NCBI GenBank assembly: GCA_014376935.1
Contig: JACMQO010000142.1
Location: forward strand, 1-41,711
Origin: Bdellovibrio sp.
Lineage (GTDB): Bacteria; Bdellovibrionota; Bdellovibrionia; Bdellovibrionales; Bdellovibrionaceae
Direction of reading: 5' to 3'
Length of the DNA stretch: 41,711 nucleotides
Shown: positions 8,455 through 16,985 of the stretch, one piece after another
Numbering within the stretch: the first letter of the stretch is position 1
Layout: each line of letters opens with the position of its first letter
Position numbers and translations under genes: made by a program
The notes under the pieces: generated by a model
Database searches by the model: none
What the model was told of the DNA's origin: nothing
The model's input: only the letters and a program-made list of their open reading frames with translations

Positions 8455-9374
8455 TGAGCGATTCAAGTCATAACTCGGGTTCTAAAAAAATTGGTCAGTT
8501 AGAGTTGGGTGAAACCCGTTTAAAAGAACCTGACCGCAATTTTAATCGCGGCGGGCGTAGTTTTTATTTTTTCGACTTCGACGATAATATTGCGTTCTTA
8601 GCAACGCCCTTAATTTTATTTCACAAAGAAACCGGCGATGAATTGAATTTAACCAGTGGAGACTGGGCGATTCATCACAGTACGATCGGGAAAAGTGGAC
8701 CATATTCAGAATACGAAATTCTTTACGATGACCAAACTGGAACATTTAGATCGTTTCGTGATCTAGACATGAAAGAAATAGAAAAAGTTGGCAATCGAAA
8801 GCAAAACTTTGTTCAAGACGTATTGGCTGCTTTGAATGTTCCTGACATGCAGTGGAAAGGCCCGTCATGGGATTGCTTTTATCACGCCACTTTTAATCAG
8901 CGCCCTATTTCGGTGATCACGGCACGTGGTCATTCTGAACAAGTTTTAAAAGACGGAATTTTAGAATTCGTCAAGGCAGGCTATCTGCCATCCGTTCCAA
9001 ATTATTTAAGTTTATTTGCCGTTAGTAACAAAGATGTTCGCCGTGGATTTAATGACCATGATTTTAAATTGTCGACGGCCGAATTAAAACAGCACGCTAT
9101 CAGGGCTTCTGTTGAAAAAGCGATCGAAGTTTATGGCTACAGTCCGCATCACAGATTTGGGATGAGTGACGATGATCCACGTAATATTGAATTGATCGTC
9201 GAAGAAATGTCTAGACTTAAGTCAAGCTACCCCGAGATGTCTTTCTTTATGATCGAGACTCATAACGGAGATTTTACGAAGCACGAAATTACTCAACGTG
9301 GCATCGTTTCATTGGCTGGAAAAGATGTTGAATCACAGCTTGATCTTTTCAATGCGACACGACGTAAGCCTTAA
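8454..9374 (+). CDS. HAD-like protein coupled to topA
   Basis: A 306-residue protein that I cannot place in a named family, but with HAD-like motifs in the right order: DFDDN (Asp41, Asp43), then VITARG, then MSDDDPRN. The spacing and these motifs suggest a Rossmann-like phosphohydrolase fold, although motif I lacks the usual Thr/Val after DxDx and carries Asn instead. No signal peptide or membrane segment is visible. Its start overlaps the topA stop by one base (TAATG). An intergenic region with its own promoter separates it from the protease gene downstream. Function is unknown; context gives only coexpression with TopA. Confidence 0.8.
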   Translation: MSDSSHNSGSKKIGQLELGETRLKEPDRNFNRGGRSFYFFDFDDNIAFLATPLILFHKETGDELNLTSGDWAIHHSTIGKSGPYSEYEILYDDQTGTFRSFRDLDMKEIEKVGNRKQNFVQDVLAALNVPDMQWKGPSWDCFYHATFNQRPISVITARGHSEQVLKDGILEFVKAGYLPSVPNYLSLFAVSNKDVRRGFNDHDFKLSTAELKQHAIRASVEKAIEVYGYSPHHRFGMSDDDPRNIELIVEEMSRLKSSYPEMSFFMIETHNGDFTKHEITQRGIVSLAGKDVESQLDLFNATRRKP

Positions 9375-9399
9375 CAAAATTGTCATCCAGAACTAGCGC

Positions 9400-9428
9400 T
9401 TATCATTAGCCAGAACCAGGCATATACT
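9400..9428 (+). promoter_or_regulatory. Candidate sigma70 promoter for the Prc-like protease gene
   Basis: TTATCA, a 17-base spacer, then TATACT, about 35 bases before the ATG. The two near-identical 10-mers CCAGAACTAG and CCAGAACCAG (starting at 9387 and 9410) overlap this element and could be an operator. Confidence 0.5.
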
Positions 9429-9461
9429 TTTAAGATAATTGAATAATGAAAAAGGATATTC

Positions 9462-11483
9462 ATGACACTTCAAAAGATATTTTTTGGTTTACTTATTTTA
9501 GCTTCTACTGTGACTTCAACAGTCGCGGTGGCCCAAGCCTCGTTGGACTGCGTTTGGGTTGACCCCATTCAAACCGGCTTTTTGCAAAACCATTTGGTTT
9601 TTAAAAAGAAAGATGCAGAACTTCAAAACCGCGTGATCGAGCAATATATCAAACGTCAAGATGGAGCCAAAATCTATCTTCTTGAGTCTGATATCGTTGA
9701 AGTGAAAAAGATCATGAAAGACGTTTTCGACAAATTAGCTAAAAAAGAGTGTGGTTTCGTCAACGAAATCCAAGCGATCTTGGTTAAGCGCAGCGAAGAA
9801 CGTTACGATTACGTTAAAAAACTTTTAGGTAAAGACTTTAAGTTTAATAAAGACGTTGAATTCGTTTACGATCCAGATCACAAGGCACAGCCTAAAACGA
9901 AAGAAGAAGCTGAAGAATTCTTAAAAAAATTCGTTCAATTCCAAATCGCCAATTATTTAGCAACAGACATCAAATTAGAAGAAGCTAAAACACGCGTGAC
10001 TAAAAATTACGAACGTAATTTAAAACGTATGAAAGACACTAAGTTTGAAGAGCTTATTGCTAACTACTTAAATTCTTTCGCGATGTCTTTAGATCCGCAT
10101 TCAAACTTCTTTAGCAAAGACTACTATGACGATTTCACGATCGACATGAGTTTATCTTTAGAGGGGATCGGCGCGACGCTTTCACAACAAGATGGTTTCA
10201 CGACCATCGAAGCTTTAGTTCCAGGTGGAGCCGCAGCGAAATCTAAGAACTTAGAGCCGCAAGATAAAATCGTAGCTGTTTCTAAAAAAGACGGAAAGAT
10301 GGAAAACGTGATCGACATGGATTTAAAAGATGTCGTCAAACTGATCCGTGGTCCAAAAGGCACGAAAGTTAAACTTTCTATTCTACGTAAAGAATCAGAC
10401 GGTAATAAAAAAATGGATATCGAATTAACGCGCGAAAAAATCTCTTTAGAAGATAACGCGGTTTCGATTTACTACCAAGACCGTGAAGTGAACGGGAAAA
10501 AAGTAAAAATTGGTATCATCAACTTTCCTTCATTCTACGCGGACAACAAGCGTGGTGGCCGTTCTTCGGCGGCTGATCTTAAAAAAGTAATCGCTGAAGC
10601 CCAAGCAAAAAAAGTAGCGGGTTTAGTTTTAGACTTATCGAATAATGGTGGCGGATCTTTAGATGACGCTGTCAAAATCGGTGGTTTATTCTTTAAAACA
10701 GGTAACGTAGTTAAACAGTCTTCGAGTCAAGAAGGTGAAGGCGCCGAAATCGCTTTAGCCGATACCGATGAAAAAGTGGACTGGGCGGGACCATTAGTTA
10801 TTTTAACTTCTAGAATCAGCGCTTCGGCATCTGAAATTGTTTCTGGCGCATTGAAAGACTACAACCGTGCGGTTGTTGTCGGTGCGGATCACACATACGG
10901 TAAAGGTACGGTACAAACGGTACTTCCGGTTCCTGAAGGCCGTGGCGCTTTAAAAGTAACGATTGGTATGTTCTTTACTCCGGGCGGTTATTCGACTCAG
11001 CATCGTGGTGTTGAATCCGACGTGATTATCCCAAGCCCTTATAGTGTGGATGATATTGGTGAAAAGAGTATGGACTACTCTTTACCGCCGAAAAAAATCG
11101 ACGCGTTCTTGTCTAAATCGGCTTACGTTGAGAAAGGCGAAGGCGCTTGGAACATGATTAAGCCTGAATGGGTTAAAGCTTTAAAAGTACGTTCATCTGA
11201 GCGCGTCTCTAAAAACGACGATTTCAAAAAAATCACGGATGAGTTAGAGAAAACTAAAAAATTAGGTAAAACGATCAAAATCGCTGAAGTTTTAAAAGAC
11301 AAAGGCGAAAAAGAAAAGAAAGTTAAGAAAAGTCGTTACACATCAGACAAAGCCGAGAAAGAAAAAGAATACTTAAAACGTGCGGATATTCAAGAGGCTT
11401 CAGATGTGTTAACAGATTTGATGTTACTTGAAGAAGGCAAAGAGTTAGGTAAGATCGCGGCGAATATGACTAAAGAAAAATAG
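9462..11483 (+). CDS. prc: Prc/tail-specific C-terminal processing protease (S41A)
   Basis: A 673-residue periplasmic serine protease close in length and layout to E. coli Prc (Tsp). There is a signal peptide (residues 1 to about 25), an N-terminal helical domain, a PDZ domain (about 225-320, with SLEGIGATLSQQDGF), and the S41 catalytic core. The Ser/Lys dyad is Ser455 in SASASE and Lys481 in YGKGTVQ. A Lys/Glu-rich C-terminal region, as in the family's C-terminal domain, follows. Prc trims C-termini of envelope proteins and controls peptidoglycan hydrolases through adaptor proteins. The start has an AAAGGA ribosome-binding site, and a strong terminator follows, so the gene appears monocistronic. 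The assignment is firm; substrates are unknown. Confidence 0.95.
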   Translation: MTLQKIFFGLLILASTVTSTVAVAQASLDCVWVDPIQTGFLQNHLVFKKKDAELQNRVIEQYIKRQDGAKIYLLESDIVEVKKIMKDVFDKLAKKECGFVNEIQAILVKRSEERYDYVKKLLGKDFKFNKDVEFVYDPDHKAQPKTKEEAEEFLKKFVQFQIANYLATDIKLEEAKTRVTKNYERNLKRMKDTKFEELIANYLNSFAMSLDPHSNFFSKDYYDDFTIDMSLSLEGIGATLSQQDGFTTIEALVPGGAAAKSKNLEPQDKIVAVSKKDGKMENVIDMDLKDVVKLIRGPKGTKVKLSILRKESDGNKKMDIELTREKISLEDNAVSIYYQDREVNGKKVKIGIINFPSFYADNKRGGRSSAADLKKVIAEAQAKKVAGLVLDLSNNGGGSLDDAVKIGGLFFKTGNVVKQSSSQEGEGAEIALADTDEKVDWAGPLVILTSRISASASEIVSGALKDYNRAVVVGADHTYGKGTVQTVLPVPEGRGALKVTIGMFFTPGGYSTQHRGVESDVIIPSPYSVDDIGEKSMDYSLPPKKIDAFLSKSAYVEKGEGAWNMIKPEWVKALKVRSSERVSKNDDFKKITDELEKTKKLGKTIKIAEVLKDKGEKEKKVKKSRYTSDKAEKEKEYLKRADIQEASDVLTDLMLLEEGKELGKIAANMTKEK

Positions 11484-11510
11484 TTAGATTTTTTACTTTT
11501 CATTTAGATG

Positions 11511-11540
11511 GCGGCAAAGATTATCTTTGCCGCTTTTTTT
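11511..11540 (+). terminator. Rho-independent terminator after the protease gene
   Basis: GCGGCAAAGA, a TTA loop, its exact 10-base complement TCTTTGCCGC, then seven T. This is the clearest terminator in the window. Confidence 0.95.
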
Positions 11541-11589
11541 ATTTTAAATGCTGTATTGTGAATTTGTTAATTGAATTAAAGACATCGTT

Positions 11590-11617
11590 TTGGCTTGTTG
11601 TTTTTTAAGTATATATT
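11590..11617 (+). promoter_or_regulatory. Candidate sigma70 promoter for the exoD-like gene
   Basis: TTGGCT, 16 bases, TATATT, about 24 bases before the GTG start. The stretch between the terminator and this element is otherwise AT-rich and featureless. Confidence 0.5.
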
Positions 11618-11640
11618 CAAAATGATTCTGAGGTGTCTAA

Positions 11641-12249
11641 GTGGCTCAACGATTATCTGAAAGTTTTAGAAGTTTGCGGATTGAACTTTCTCTGCATGAC
11701 TTTAATTTGGGTCATCTGTTTGAAAAGCTGGGTGCGAAATCGCACGCCTTTGTTATCGTGATTTTGGCCTTTCCTTTTTTTACTCCGATTCCGGTTCCGG
11801 GGCTTTCAACTGTTATGGGAATCATGGCTTCGTTTGTGGTATTTAGTTGGTATCGTCGCCAAGAGATTTGGCTTCCGGTGAAATGGAAGACTTATATCTT
11901 GCCGGTTAAGATTTTTTCTAAGGTTTTTGAGTACGGAGAAAAATATTCTTTGAAGTTTGAACATTTATTTAAAGCGCGTGGTCAGGCTTTTTTACAAATC
12001 TCTTTGGTTCGGTTTCTTTTGTTTTTTTTGATCTTAGTCAGCGCGATTTTTTTGGCGTTACCGCTGCCCCCGGGAACAAACTTACCACCGGCTTTGGCTA
12101 TGGCCGTGCTGTCTTTGGCGATCTTGTTTGAAGATGTGGTTTTGCTTTTCTTGGGGCTTTTGATCTTTTGTGTTCAGGCCTATATTATCTGCGTGACCGT
12201 TTGGTTTTTGTTTACAAAAGCTTTGCCGTATATTCAGTCGTTTCTTTGA
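11641..12249 (+). CDS. ExoD-like integral membrane protein
   Basis: A 202-residue inner-membrane protein of the ExoD family, named after a Rhizobium gene affecting exopolysaccharide; its biochemical role is unknown. Family hallmarks are FFTPIPVPGLSTVMG and LPLPPGTNLPPALAM, each next to hydrophobic segments (about residues 33-68, 120-143, 145-170 and 173-195). The soluble stretch between them holds the basic YRRQEIWLP motif. The start is a GTG at 11641, supported by the GAGGTG ribosome-binding site. It stands alone between two terminators. Confidence in the family is good; role here is open. Confidence 0.88.
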   Translation: MAQRLSESFRSLRIELSLHDFNLGHLFEKLGAKSHAFVIVILAFPFFTPIPVPGLSTVMGIMASFVVFSWYRRQEIWLPVKWKTYILPVKIFSKVFEYGEKYSLKFEHLFKARGQAFLQISLVRFLLFFLILVSAIFLALPLPPGTNLPPALAMAVLSLAILFEDVVLLFLGLLIFCVQAYIICVTVWFLFTKALPYIQSFL

Positions 12250-12265
12250 TAAATGTCTTGAAAAA

Positions 12266-12298
12266 CAGGCGTAAATACGCCCGACGCCTGGGTTTTTT
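12266..12298 (+). terminator. Rho-independent terminator with alternative hairpins
   Basis: CAGGCG (12266-12271) pairs with CGCCTG (12285-12290), followed by GG and six T. The same left arm can form a shorter hairpin, GGCGT-AAAT-ACGCC (12268-12281). It ends the exoD-like gene and separates it from the E1/folate operon. Confidence 0.75.
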
Positions 12299-12370
12299 AA
12301 TTTTATGCAACCCGTTAAGTACACCTTTTTAATCCTATCTTCGATAAACTAACCGCCTAATAAGGTGACT

Positions 12371-13426
12371 ATGGCAAAAGCAAAAAAAACGGCTGTTAAA
12401 GCTGCAAGTAAAACGGCAACGAAAAAAGATAACTTCGGCGGATTAAATTCTAAAGTCGTTATTCAAATGTTGGACCTGATGATTAAGTCTCGCGTTTTAG
12501 AAGAACGGCTTATTAAAATTTACCGCGCGGGTGAATCATTCTTTTGGATCGGTGGTCCCGGTGAAGAAGCTTGGGGCGTTCCACTTGGAATGTTAGCCAG
12601 AGTTGGTAAAGGATTAGATTTCGATTTCATGCATTTGCATTACCGTTGCGCGCCGACTGTGTTGGCAATGGGTGTTAGTATGTTAGACTCAATTCGTTTA
12701 ATGACAAATCGTGCGACGGATCCGTCAACAGGTGGTCGTAACTTTTCAAATCACTATGCATTTCCTGATATGAATATTGCTCCGGTCACTTCCCCTTTAG
12801 AAGTTCAGTACCCAATTGCTTGCGGAACCGCGCACGCGCAAAAGCGTCACGGCAAAAAATCAATTTCTGTGGTTACTGGCGGCGATGCGGGAACGGCTGA
12901 GGCTGAATTTGCTTCGGCCTTAATTTTATCCTCGCGCAAAGGTAAAGAGCTTCCAGTTTTAATTACCGTGCAAAATAATAAATGGGGTATTTCAACTCAT
13001 TACGATGGTCAGCATGGTGAAAATGAAATCGCTGACCGTGCGCGTGGGTTTAATATTAAATCGCGCGTGATTAACGGTAATGATCCGATTGAAACATATT
13101 TAGCGATTGAAGAAGACATGGCGTACATTCGTAAAACAGGAAAGCCAGCTTTCATTGAAGCGCATGTTTCACGTTTATACGGGCATTCTTCAGCCAGTGG
13201 TGCGAACCAAGAAAAAAATGAAGTTGATCCAGTCAAAGATTTCGAAAAACGCGTCACCAAATCAGGTCTTTTAAAAGAATCAGACGTCAAAGCGATCTGG
13301 GAAAAATATGAAGACGAAGGTATTAAAGCTTTAGAGCAAGCACGTACAGAGCCGGTTCCGACCGCAGATTCTATTTGGGATAATACCTATGTTGGAAGTG
13401 AAAATGCAGACTGGAGAAAATTCTAA
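12371..13426 (+). CDS. 2-oxoacid dehydrogenase E1 alpha subunit
   Basis: The alpha subunit (351 residues) of a two-subunit, thiamine-diphosphate-dependent 2-oxoacid dehydrogenase, of the pyruvate or branched-chain type. The cofactor motif is GGDAGTAEAEF with NNKWGIS about 30 residues on; the usual GDG is GDA here. The phosphate-loop-like region YGHSSASGANQEKNEVDP is also present. Partner: E1 beta, directly downstream with a one-base overlap. No E2 or E3 gene is in the window. I chose the ATG at 12371, after AAGGTG, over an in-frame GTG six bases earlier. The first 20 residues (MAKAKKTAVKAASKTATKKD) are a lysine/alanine-rich extension that is not part of the enzyme fold. Substrate preference (branched-chain or pyruvate) is not certain. 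Confidence 0.93.
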   Translation: MAKAKKTAVKAASKTATKKDNFGGLNSKVVIQMLDLMIKSRVLEERLIKIYRAGESFFWIGGPGEEAWGVPLGMLARVGKGLDFDFMHLHYRCAPTVLAMGVSMLDSIRLMTNRATDPSTGGRNFSNHYAFPDMNIAPVTSPLEVQYPIACGTAHAQKRHGKKSISVVTGGDAGTAEAEFASALILSSRKGKELPVLITVQNNKWGISTHYDGQHGENEIADRARGFNIKSRVINGNDPIETYLAIEEDMAYIRKTGKPAFIEAHVSRLYGHSSASGANQEKNEVDPVKDFEKRVTKSGLLKESDVKAIWEKYEDEGIKALEQARTEPVPTADSIWDNTYVGSENADWRKF

Positions 13427-14481
13427 TGGCTAATATGGCTCAAGCTGTTCGCATGGCTCTTCACTATGCAGAAACAAATTACGATCTTAAAGATGTTTTC
13501 GGTCAGGACGTCGGCGCTCCATTGGGTGGCGTATTTACGGCGACTCAAGGTGTGAAGACCGCTTGGAATTCAACCCTGGATGAACGCGGAATTATTGGTA
13601 TGGCGATGGGAATCGCGATGACTGGTGATCGCTGCGTGGCTGAAATTCAATTCGCCGATTATATTTTTAATACCATCGATTTACTTAAAATTGCTGGTAA
13701 TACTTTATGGTGTTCGAACGGGAACTTTCCGTTACCAATGACCGTGATGACCCCGGTTGGCGCGGGTATTCGTGGTAGCGTGTATCATTCACATTCATTC
13801 GACGCTTGGGCTTCGCGCTTAGCGGGATGGAAAGTTGTGATGCCGTCGAATCCTTTAGATGCGTACGGATTATTGCTATCATGTATTTTAGATCCGAACC
13901 CGTGCATGTTCTTAAAACCGAAAGCGTTGATGCGCGTTCGTGGTGAAGAATTAATTCCGGGCGAACCTGCGGATGAAAAAGAATTAAAAGCGATGATCGA
14001 TGCGCCCATCGGCGATCGTTCAAAATGGAAACCGAAATGGCCCAAATTAGAAGAGTATTTAGTTCCATTCGGAAAAGGTAAAATCACCCGTAGCGGTGAT
14101 CAGATCACGGTCGTTAGTTACGGCCGTCATTTGCTACTTTGTAACGACGTGGCTGATTTACTTAAGACTGAAGGCTATTCCGCTGAAGTGATCGATTTGC
14201 GTTCGATTTACCCCTACGACTGGCAAATGATTAAAACATCGATTCAAAAAACGGGTCGTGTCTTATTCGTGAACGAAGATACTGAAGTCACTAATTTCGG
14301 AGAGCATTTGGCTTACCGTGCGACGACAGAATTATTTTTTGAATTAATGGCTCCACCGCGTGTTTTAGCAGGTAAGGCCGTTCCAGGAATTGGCTTATAC
14401 CCAAGTCTTGAAGATGCCAGCGTTCCGCAAAAACACGAAATCGAAACCTTGATCCGCAGCATTTGCGCAGAGGTTCCGTAA
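13426..14481 (+). CDS. 2-oxoacid dehydrogenase E1 beta subunit
   Basis: The beta subunit (351 residues) of the E1 component. It has the transketolase-like pyrimidine domain (DVGAPLGGVFTATQG, then ERGIIGMAMGIAMTG) with EIQFADY, and the C-terminal transketolase domain (VVSYGRHLLL and DLRSIYPYDW). Together with E1 alpha it oxidatively decarboxylates a 2-oxoacid and transfers the acyl group to a lipoyl E2 encoded elsewhere. Its ATG overlaps the alpha-subunit stop (TAATG), so the two are coupled and made in equal amounts. The methyltransferase gene starts one base after it, extending the operon. Confidence 0.94.
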   Translation: MANMAQAVRMALHYAETNYDLKDVFGQDVGAPLGGVFTATQGVKTAWNSTLDERGIIGMAMGIAMTGDRCVAEIQFADYIFNTIDLLKIAGNTLWCSNGNFPLPMTVMTPVGAGIRGSVYHSHSFDAWASRLAGWKVVMPSNPLDAYGLLLSCILDPNPCMFLKPKALMRVRGEELIPGEPADEKELKAMIDAPIGDRSKWKPKWPKLEEYLVPFGKGKITRSGDQITVVSYGRHLLLCNDVADLLKTEGYSAEVIDLRSIYPYDWQMIKTSIQKTGRVLFVNEDTEVTNFGEHLAYRATTELFFELMAPPRVLAGKAVPGIGLYPSLEDASVPQKHEIETLIRSICAEVP

Positions 14482-14482
14482 G

Positions 14483-15325
14483 ATGGCGAAAGCTAAAACT
14501 AAGAAGAAAAGCCTAGTTAAAGTTGGACCGAAAACAGTATTGCCTTTTGATAAGTACGCTTTTTATCACGAAGCGGTTCAATCTCCGGATGCGGATGTTG
14601 AATTTTACGAAAAAGCTTTTAAAGAAATTCATAAAAATAAAAAATTAACAACGTTACGCGAAGATTTTTGTGCCGCCGGTGCGATTTCTTGTGAATGGGT
14701 TAAGCTGAATAAAAATTATAAATCATGTGGTTTGGATTTAGATCCAGAGCCCATGGCTTATGGACGAGAACACTACTTTCCAAAATTAACGAAAGAAGAG
14801 CAAGGGCGCGCGGTATTAATTCAAAAGAACGTCTTAGAGAAAAACTTACCCGTCGCCGATATGGTGGCCGCGGTGAACTTTTCATACTGTCTATTCAAAA
14901 AACGTGAAGAATTGAAACAGTACTTTGAAAATGTTTATAAATCTTTGAATGGCCCCGGATTATTTATTACCGACATTTTCGGCGGATCACAATGTGGTGA
15001 TGCGATCGAAGATCGTCATAAATTTAAAAACTTTACGTACTACTGGGACCAAAAAGGTTTTGATCCGGTTTCGGCTGAAGGTTTATTTCAAATTCACTTT
15101 CGTCACAAAGGAACAAAATACGAAAACGTATTCACCTATGACTGGCGCATGTGGACGATTCCTGAGTTAAAAGAATTGATGTTAGAGGCCGGTTTTGAAG
15201 ACATCAAAGTTTATTGGGAAGGCACCAACAAAAAAGGTGGGGGTAGCGGTATTTTCAAACAAGTTGAAAAGGGCGAACCGTGCCTCAGTTGGATCGCTTA
15301 CGTTATTGGAGTAAAAAATAAGTGA
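14483..15325 (+). CDS. Class I SAM-dependent methyltransferase
   Basis: A 280-residue Rossmann-fold methyltransferase of unknown substrate. The SAM-binding regions are EDFCAAGAISCEW (motif I, near residue 60), SCGLDLDPEPMAY (acidic post-I) and AAVNFSYCLFKKREEL. The layout resembles small-molecule and peptidyl methyltransferases of the Methyltransf_25 group. Its N-terminus, MAKAKTKKKSLVKVG, repeats the basic start of the E1 alpha subunit encoded two genes upstream. It lies between E1 beta (one base gap) and folB (4-base GTGA overlap), so it belongs to the same operon. A link to folate or 2-oxoacid metabolism is context only. Confidence 0.85.
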   Translation: MAKAKTKKKSLVKVGPKTVLPFDKYAFYHEAVQSPDADVEFYEKAFKEIHKNKKLTTLREDFCAAGAISCEWVKLNKNYKSCGLDLDPEPMAYGREHYFPKLTKEEQGRAVLIQKNVLEKNLPVADMVAAVNFSYCLFKKREELKQYFENVYKSLNGPGLFITDIFGGSQCGDAIEDRHKFKNFTYYWDQKGFDPVSAEGLFQIHFRHKGTKYENVFTYDWRMWTIPELKELMLEAGFEDIKVYWEGTNKKGGGSGIFKQVEKGEPCLSWIAYVIGVKNK

Positions 15326-15696
15326 AACAGACTTTGAAAATTAAAGATTTTGAAGTTTGGGTTCATTTGGGTTGCGCCATTGAAGAGCAAAAACATTCGC
15401 AGCCCGTAGAATTCACTTTAAATATCGAATTTTCAAAAAACTTAGCGGGCTACCATACCGATAGTCTTCATGATGCTGTTGATTACGTCCGTTTAACCGA
15501 AGTCATGAAATCAGTAGCTAGTCGAAAAAATTATAAATTAATTGAACACTTAAATTACGAAGTATTCACGGCCTTAATCGCCGATATTAAAACCAAAGAT
15601 GTCAGCGGGGAAATCGCCTTAACCATTAGAAAAGTGCGCGTTCCGGTCGAGAACTTAAGAAGCGGCGTTGAATTTACATGTCAGCAGACTTTGTAG
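15322..15696 (+). CDS. folB: Dihydroneopterin aldolase
   Basis: A 124-residue protein matching FolB, which cleaves 7,8-dihydroneopterin to 6-hydroxymethyl-dihydropterin in folate synthesis. It has the short beta-rich tunnelling fold pattern: VHLGCAIEEQKHSQPVEF at the start, DAVDYVRLTEVM in the middle, LIEHLNYEV with its active-site-region glutamate, and IRKVRVPVE at the end. The start is a GTG overlapping the methyltransferase stop (GTGA). Its last 19 bases overlap the folK-folP fusion gene that supplies the next two pathway steps. Confidence 0.9.
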   Translation: MKQTLKIKDFEVWVHLGCAIEEQKHSQPVEFTLNIEFSKNLAGYHTDSLHDAVDYVRLTEVMKSVASRKNYKLIEHLNYEVFTALIADIKTKDVSGEIALTIRKVRVPVENLRSGVEFTCQQTL

Positions 15697-16985
15697 TTTT
15701 AGGATTAGGCAGTAATTTAGATCATCCGCTTAAAAATCTACGCCAAGCCTTAGCCGCGATTAAAAAAATCAAAAATATTGAAGTTAAAAATGTATCACCT
15801 ATTTATGAATCGGACGCGCAGGTTCCTGGCGACGCCCCCATCGGGTGGAATAAAAGATTTTTAAATGCGGCCGTTTTAATTGCGGTTCCGTCGAAGACAA
15901 ACCCTTACGAATTGTTAACCCAATTAAAAACTATCGAAAAACAAATGGGACGAAACGCGGCCGAAGTTTGGGCCCCGCGGTTAATCGATATCGACATTTT
16001 ATATTGGCATGACATAACGCTAGCGAAAGATGATTTGAATCTGCCCCACGCACGCGTCAGCGAACGCCCTTTTGCTTTGCTGCCGCTAGTTGACGTATTT
16101 CCGAATGCCGCTGTTGATCGGCCCATATGGTCGTACGAATGGGTTCAAGAGAAACCCTTTGCGACTAAAAAATCGCTGACTGAGTTCTGGCCCGAATTTT
16201 TAGGTATCCTTAATTTAACTGATGATTCATTTTCTGATGGCGGTCACTTTAAAAATGAAACGAATTTGATTGAACAGATTCATAACTTGGTGGAAAGTGG
16301 CGCTACAATTTTAGATTTCGGGGCTGAATCGACCAGGCCCGGTGCGCAGGTCGTCACCGCTGATCAAGAATTTGAAAGCTTGAAGACCGCTTTAAAAATC
16401 GTTCAGCAATTGAATCTTAATAAAAAAATTCAAATCAGTATTGATTCGTATAAGCCTGAAGTGATCGAAAAGTGTTTAACCCAGTTTCATATTGATTTTA
16501 TCAACGACGTCACAGGACTTAAAAATCCGCATATGATAAGCTTAGTGAAGGAATCACAAAAAAAAGCCTTCGTGATGCATTCCTTAAGCGTGCCGGCCAA
16601 GCGCGACGAATTTATCTCAGAGCAAATCAAGCCGACCGATTTTTTAAAAGCTTGGTGGAGTCAAAAACGTCAAAGTCTTTTACAGGCCGGTTTGTCTGAG
16701 AGCCAGCTTATTTTTGATCCTGGAATTGGCTTCGGAAAAACCAATGAACAAAATCTATTTATCTTAAATCACCTTGAAGATTTTGGGGTAGATGATGCAA
16801 TCACGGACAGTATTTTAATAGGGCATTCTAGAAAATCATATCAAACTTTATTTTCAAGTCGTCCGGCTTCTGAGCGCGATTTAGAAACAGCCCTGATCAC
16901 GCAAAAATTAAATTTAGCATTCACACAGTATCTGCGCGTGCACGACGTAAAATCTCAAGCCTTAGCTTTAAGGACCAACATATGA
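15678..16985 (+). CDS. Fused HPPK-DHPS: pyrophosphokinase plus dihydropteroate synthase
   Basis: A 435-residue bifunctional folate enzyme. Residues 1 to about 160 are HPPK (FolK), with LGLGSNL at the start and APRLIDIDILYW; it transfers pyrophosphate to hydroxymethyl-dihydropterin. After a short linker, residues about 170-430 are DHPS (FolP), which joins that product to p-aminobenzoate, the sulfonamide target. DHPS motifs: ILNLTDDSFSDGG, FGAESTRPGA, ISIDSYK, INDVTG, FDPGIGFGKT and IGHSRKS. The usual NVTPDSFSDGG loop reads NLTDDSFSDGG here. Most bacteria keep the two enzymes separate; fused forms are known from eukaryotes and a few bacteria, such as Francisella. It overlaps folB by 19 bases and folC by 4. 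Confidence 0.93.
   Translation: MSADFVVLGLGSNLDHPLKNLRQALAAIKKIKNIEVKNVSPIYESDAQVPGDAPIGWNKRFLNAAVLIAVPSKTNPYELLTQLKTIEKQMGRNAAEVWAPRLIDIDILYWHDITLAKDDLNLPHARVSERPFALLPLVDVFPNAAVDRPIWSYEWVQEKPFATKKSLTEFWPEFLGILNLTDDSFSDGGHFKNETNLIEQIHNLVESGATILDFGAESTRPGAQVVTADQEFESLKTALKIVQQLNLNKKIQISIDSYKPEVIEKCLTQFHIDFINDVTGLKNPHMISLVKESQKKAFVMHSLSVPAKRDEFISEQIKPTDFLKAWWSQKRQSLLQAGLSESQLIFDPGIGFGKTNEQNLFILNHLEDFGVDDAITDSILIGHSRKSYQTLFSSRPASERDLETALITQKLNLAFTQYLRVHDVKSQALALRTNI

Noticed and set aside
13685-14068. 127-codon antisense ORF over E1 beta
   Set aside because: It lies wholly inside a well-supported gene, has no ribosome-binding site and its composition is that of a reverse reading.
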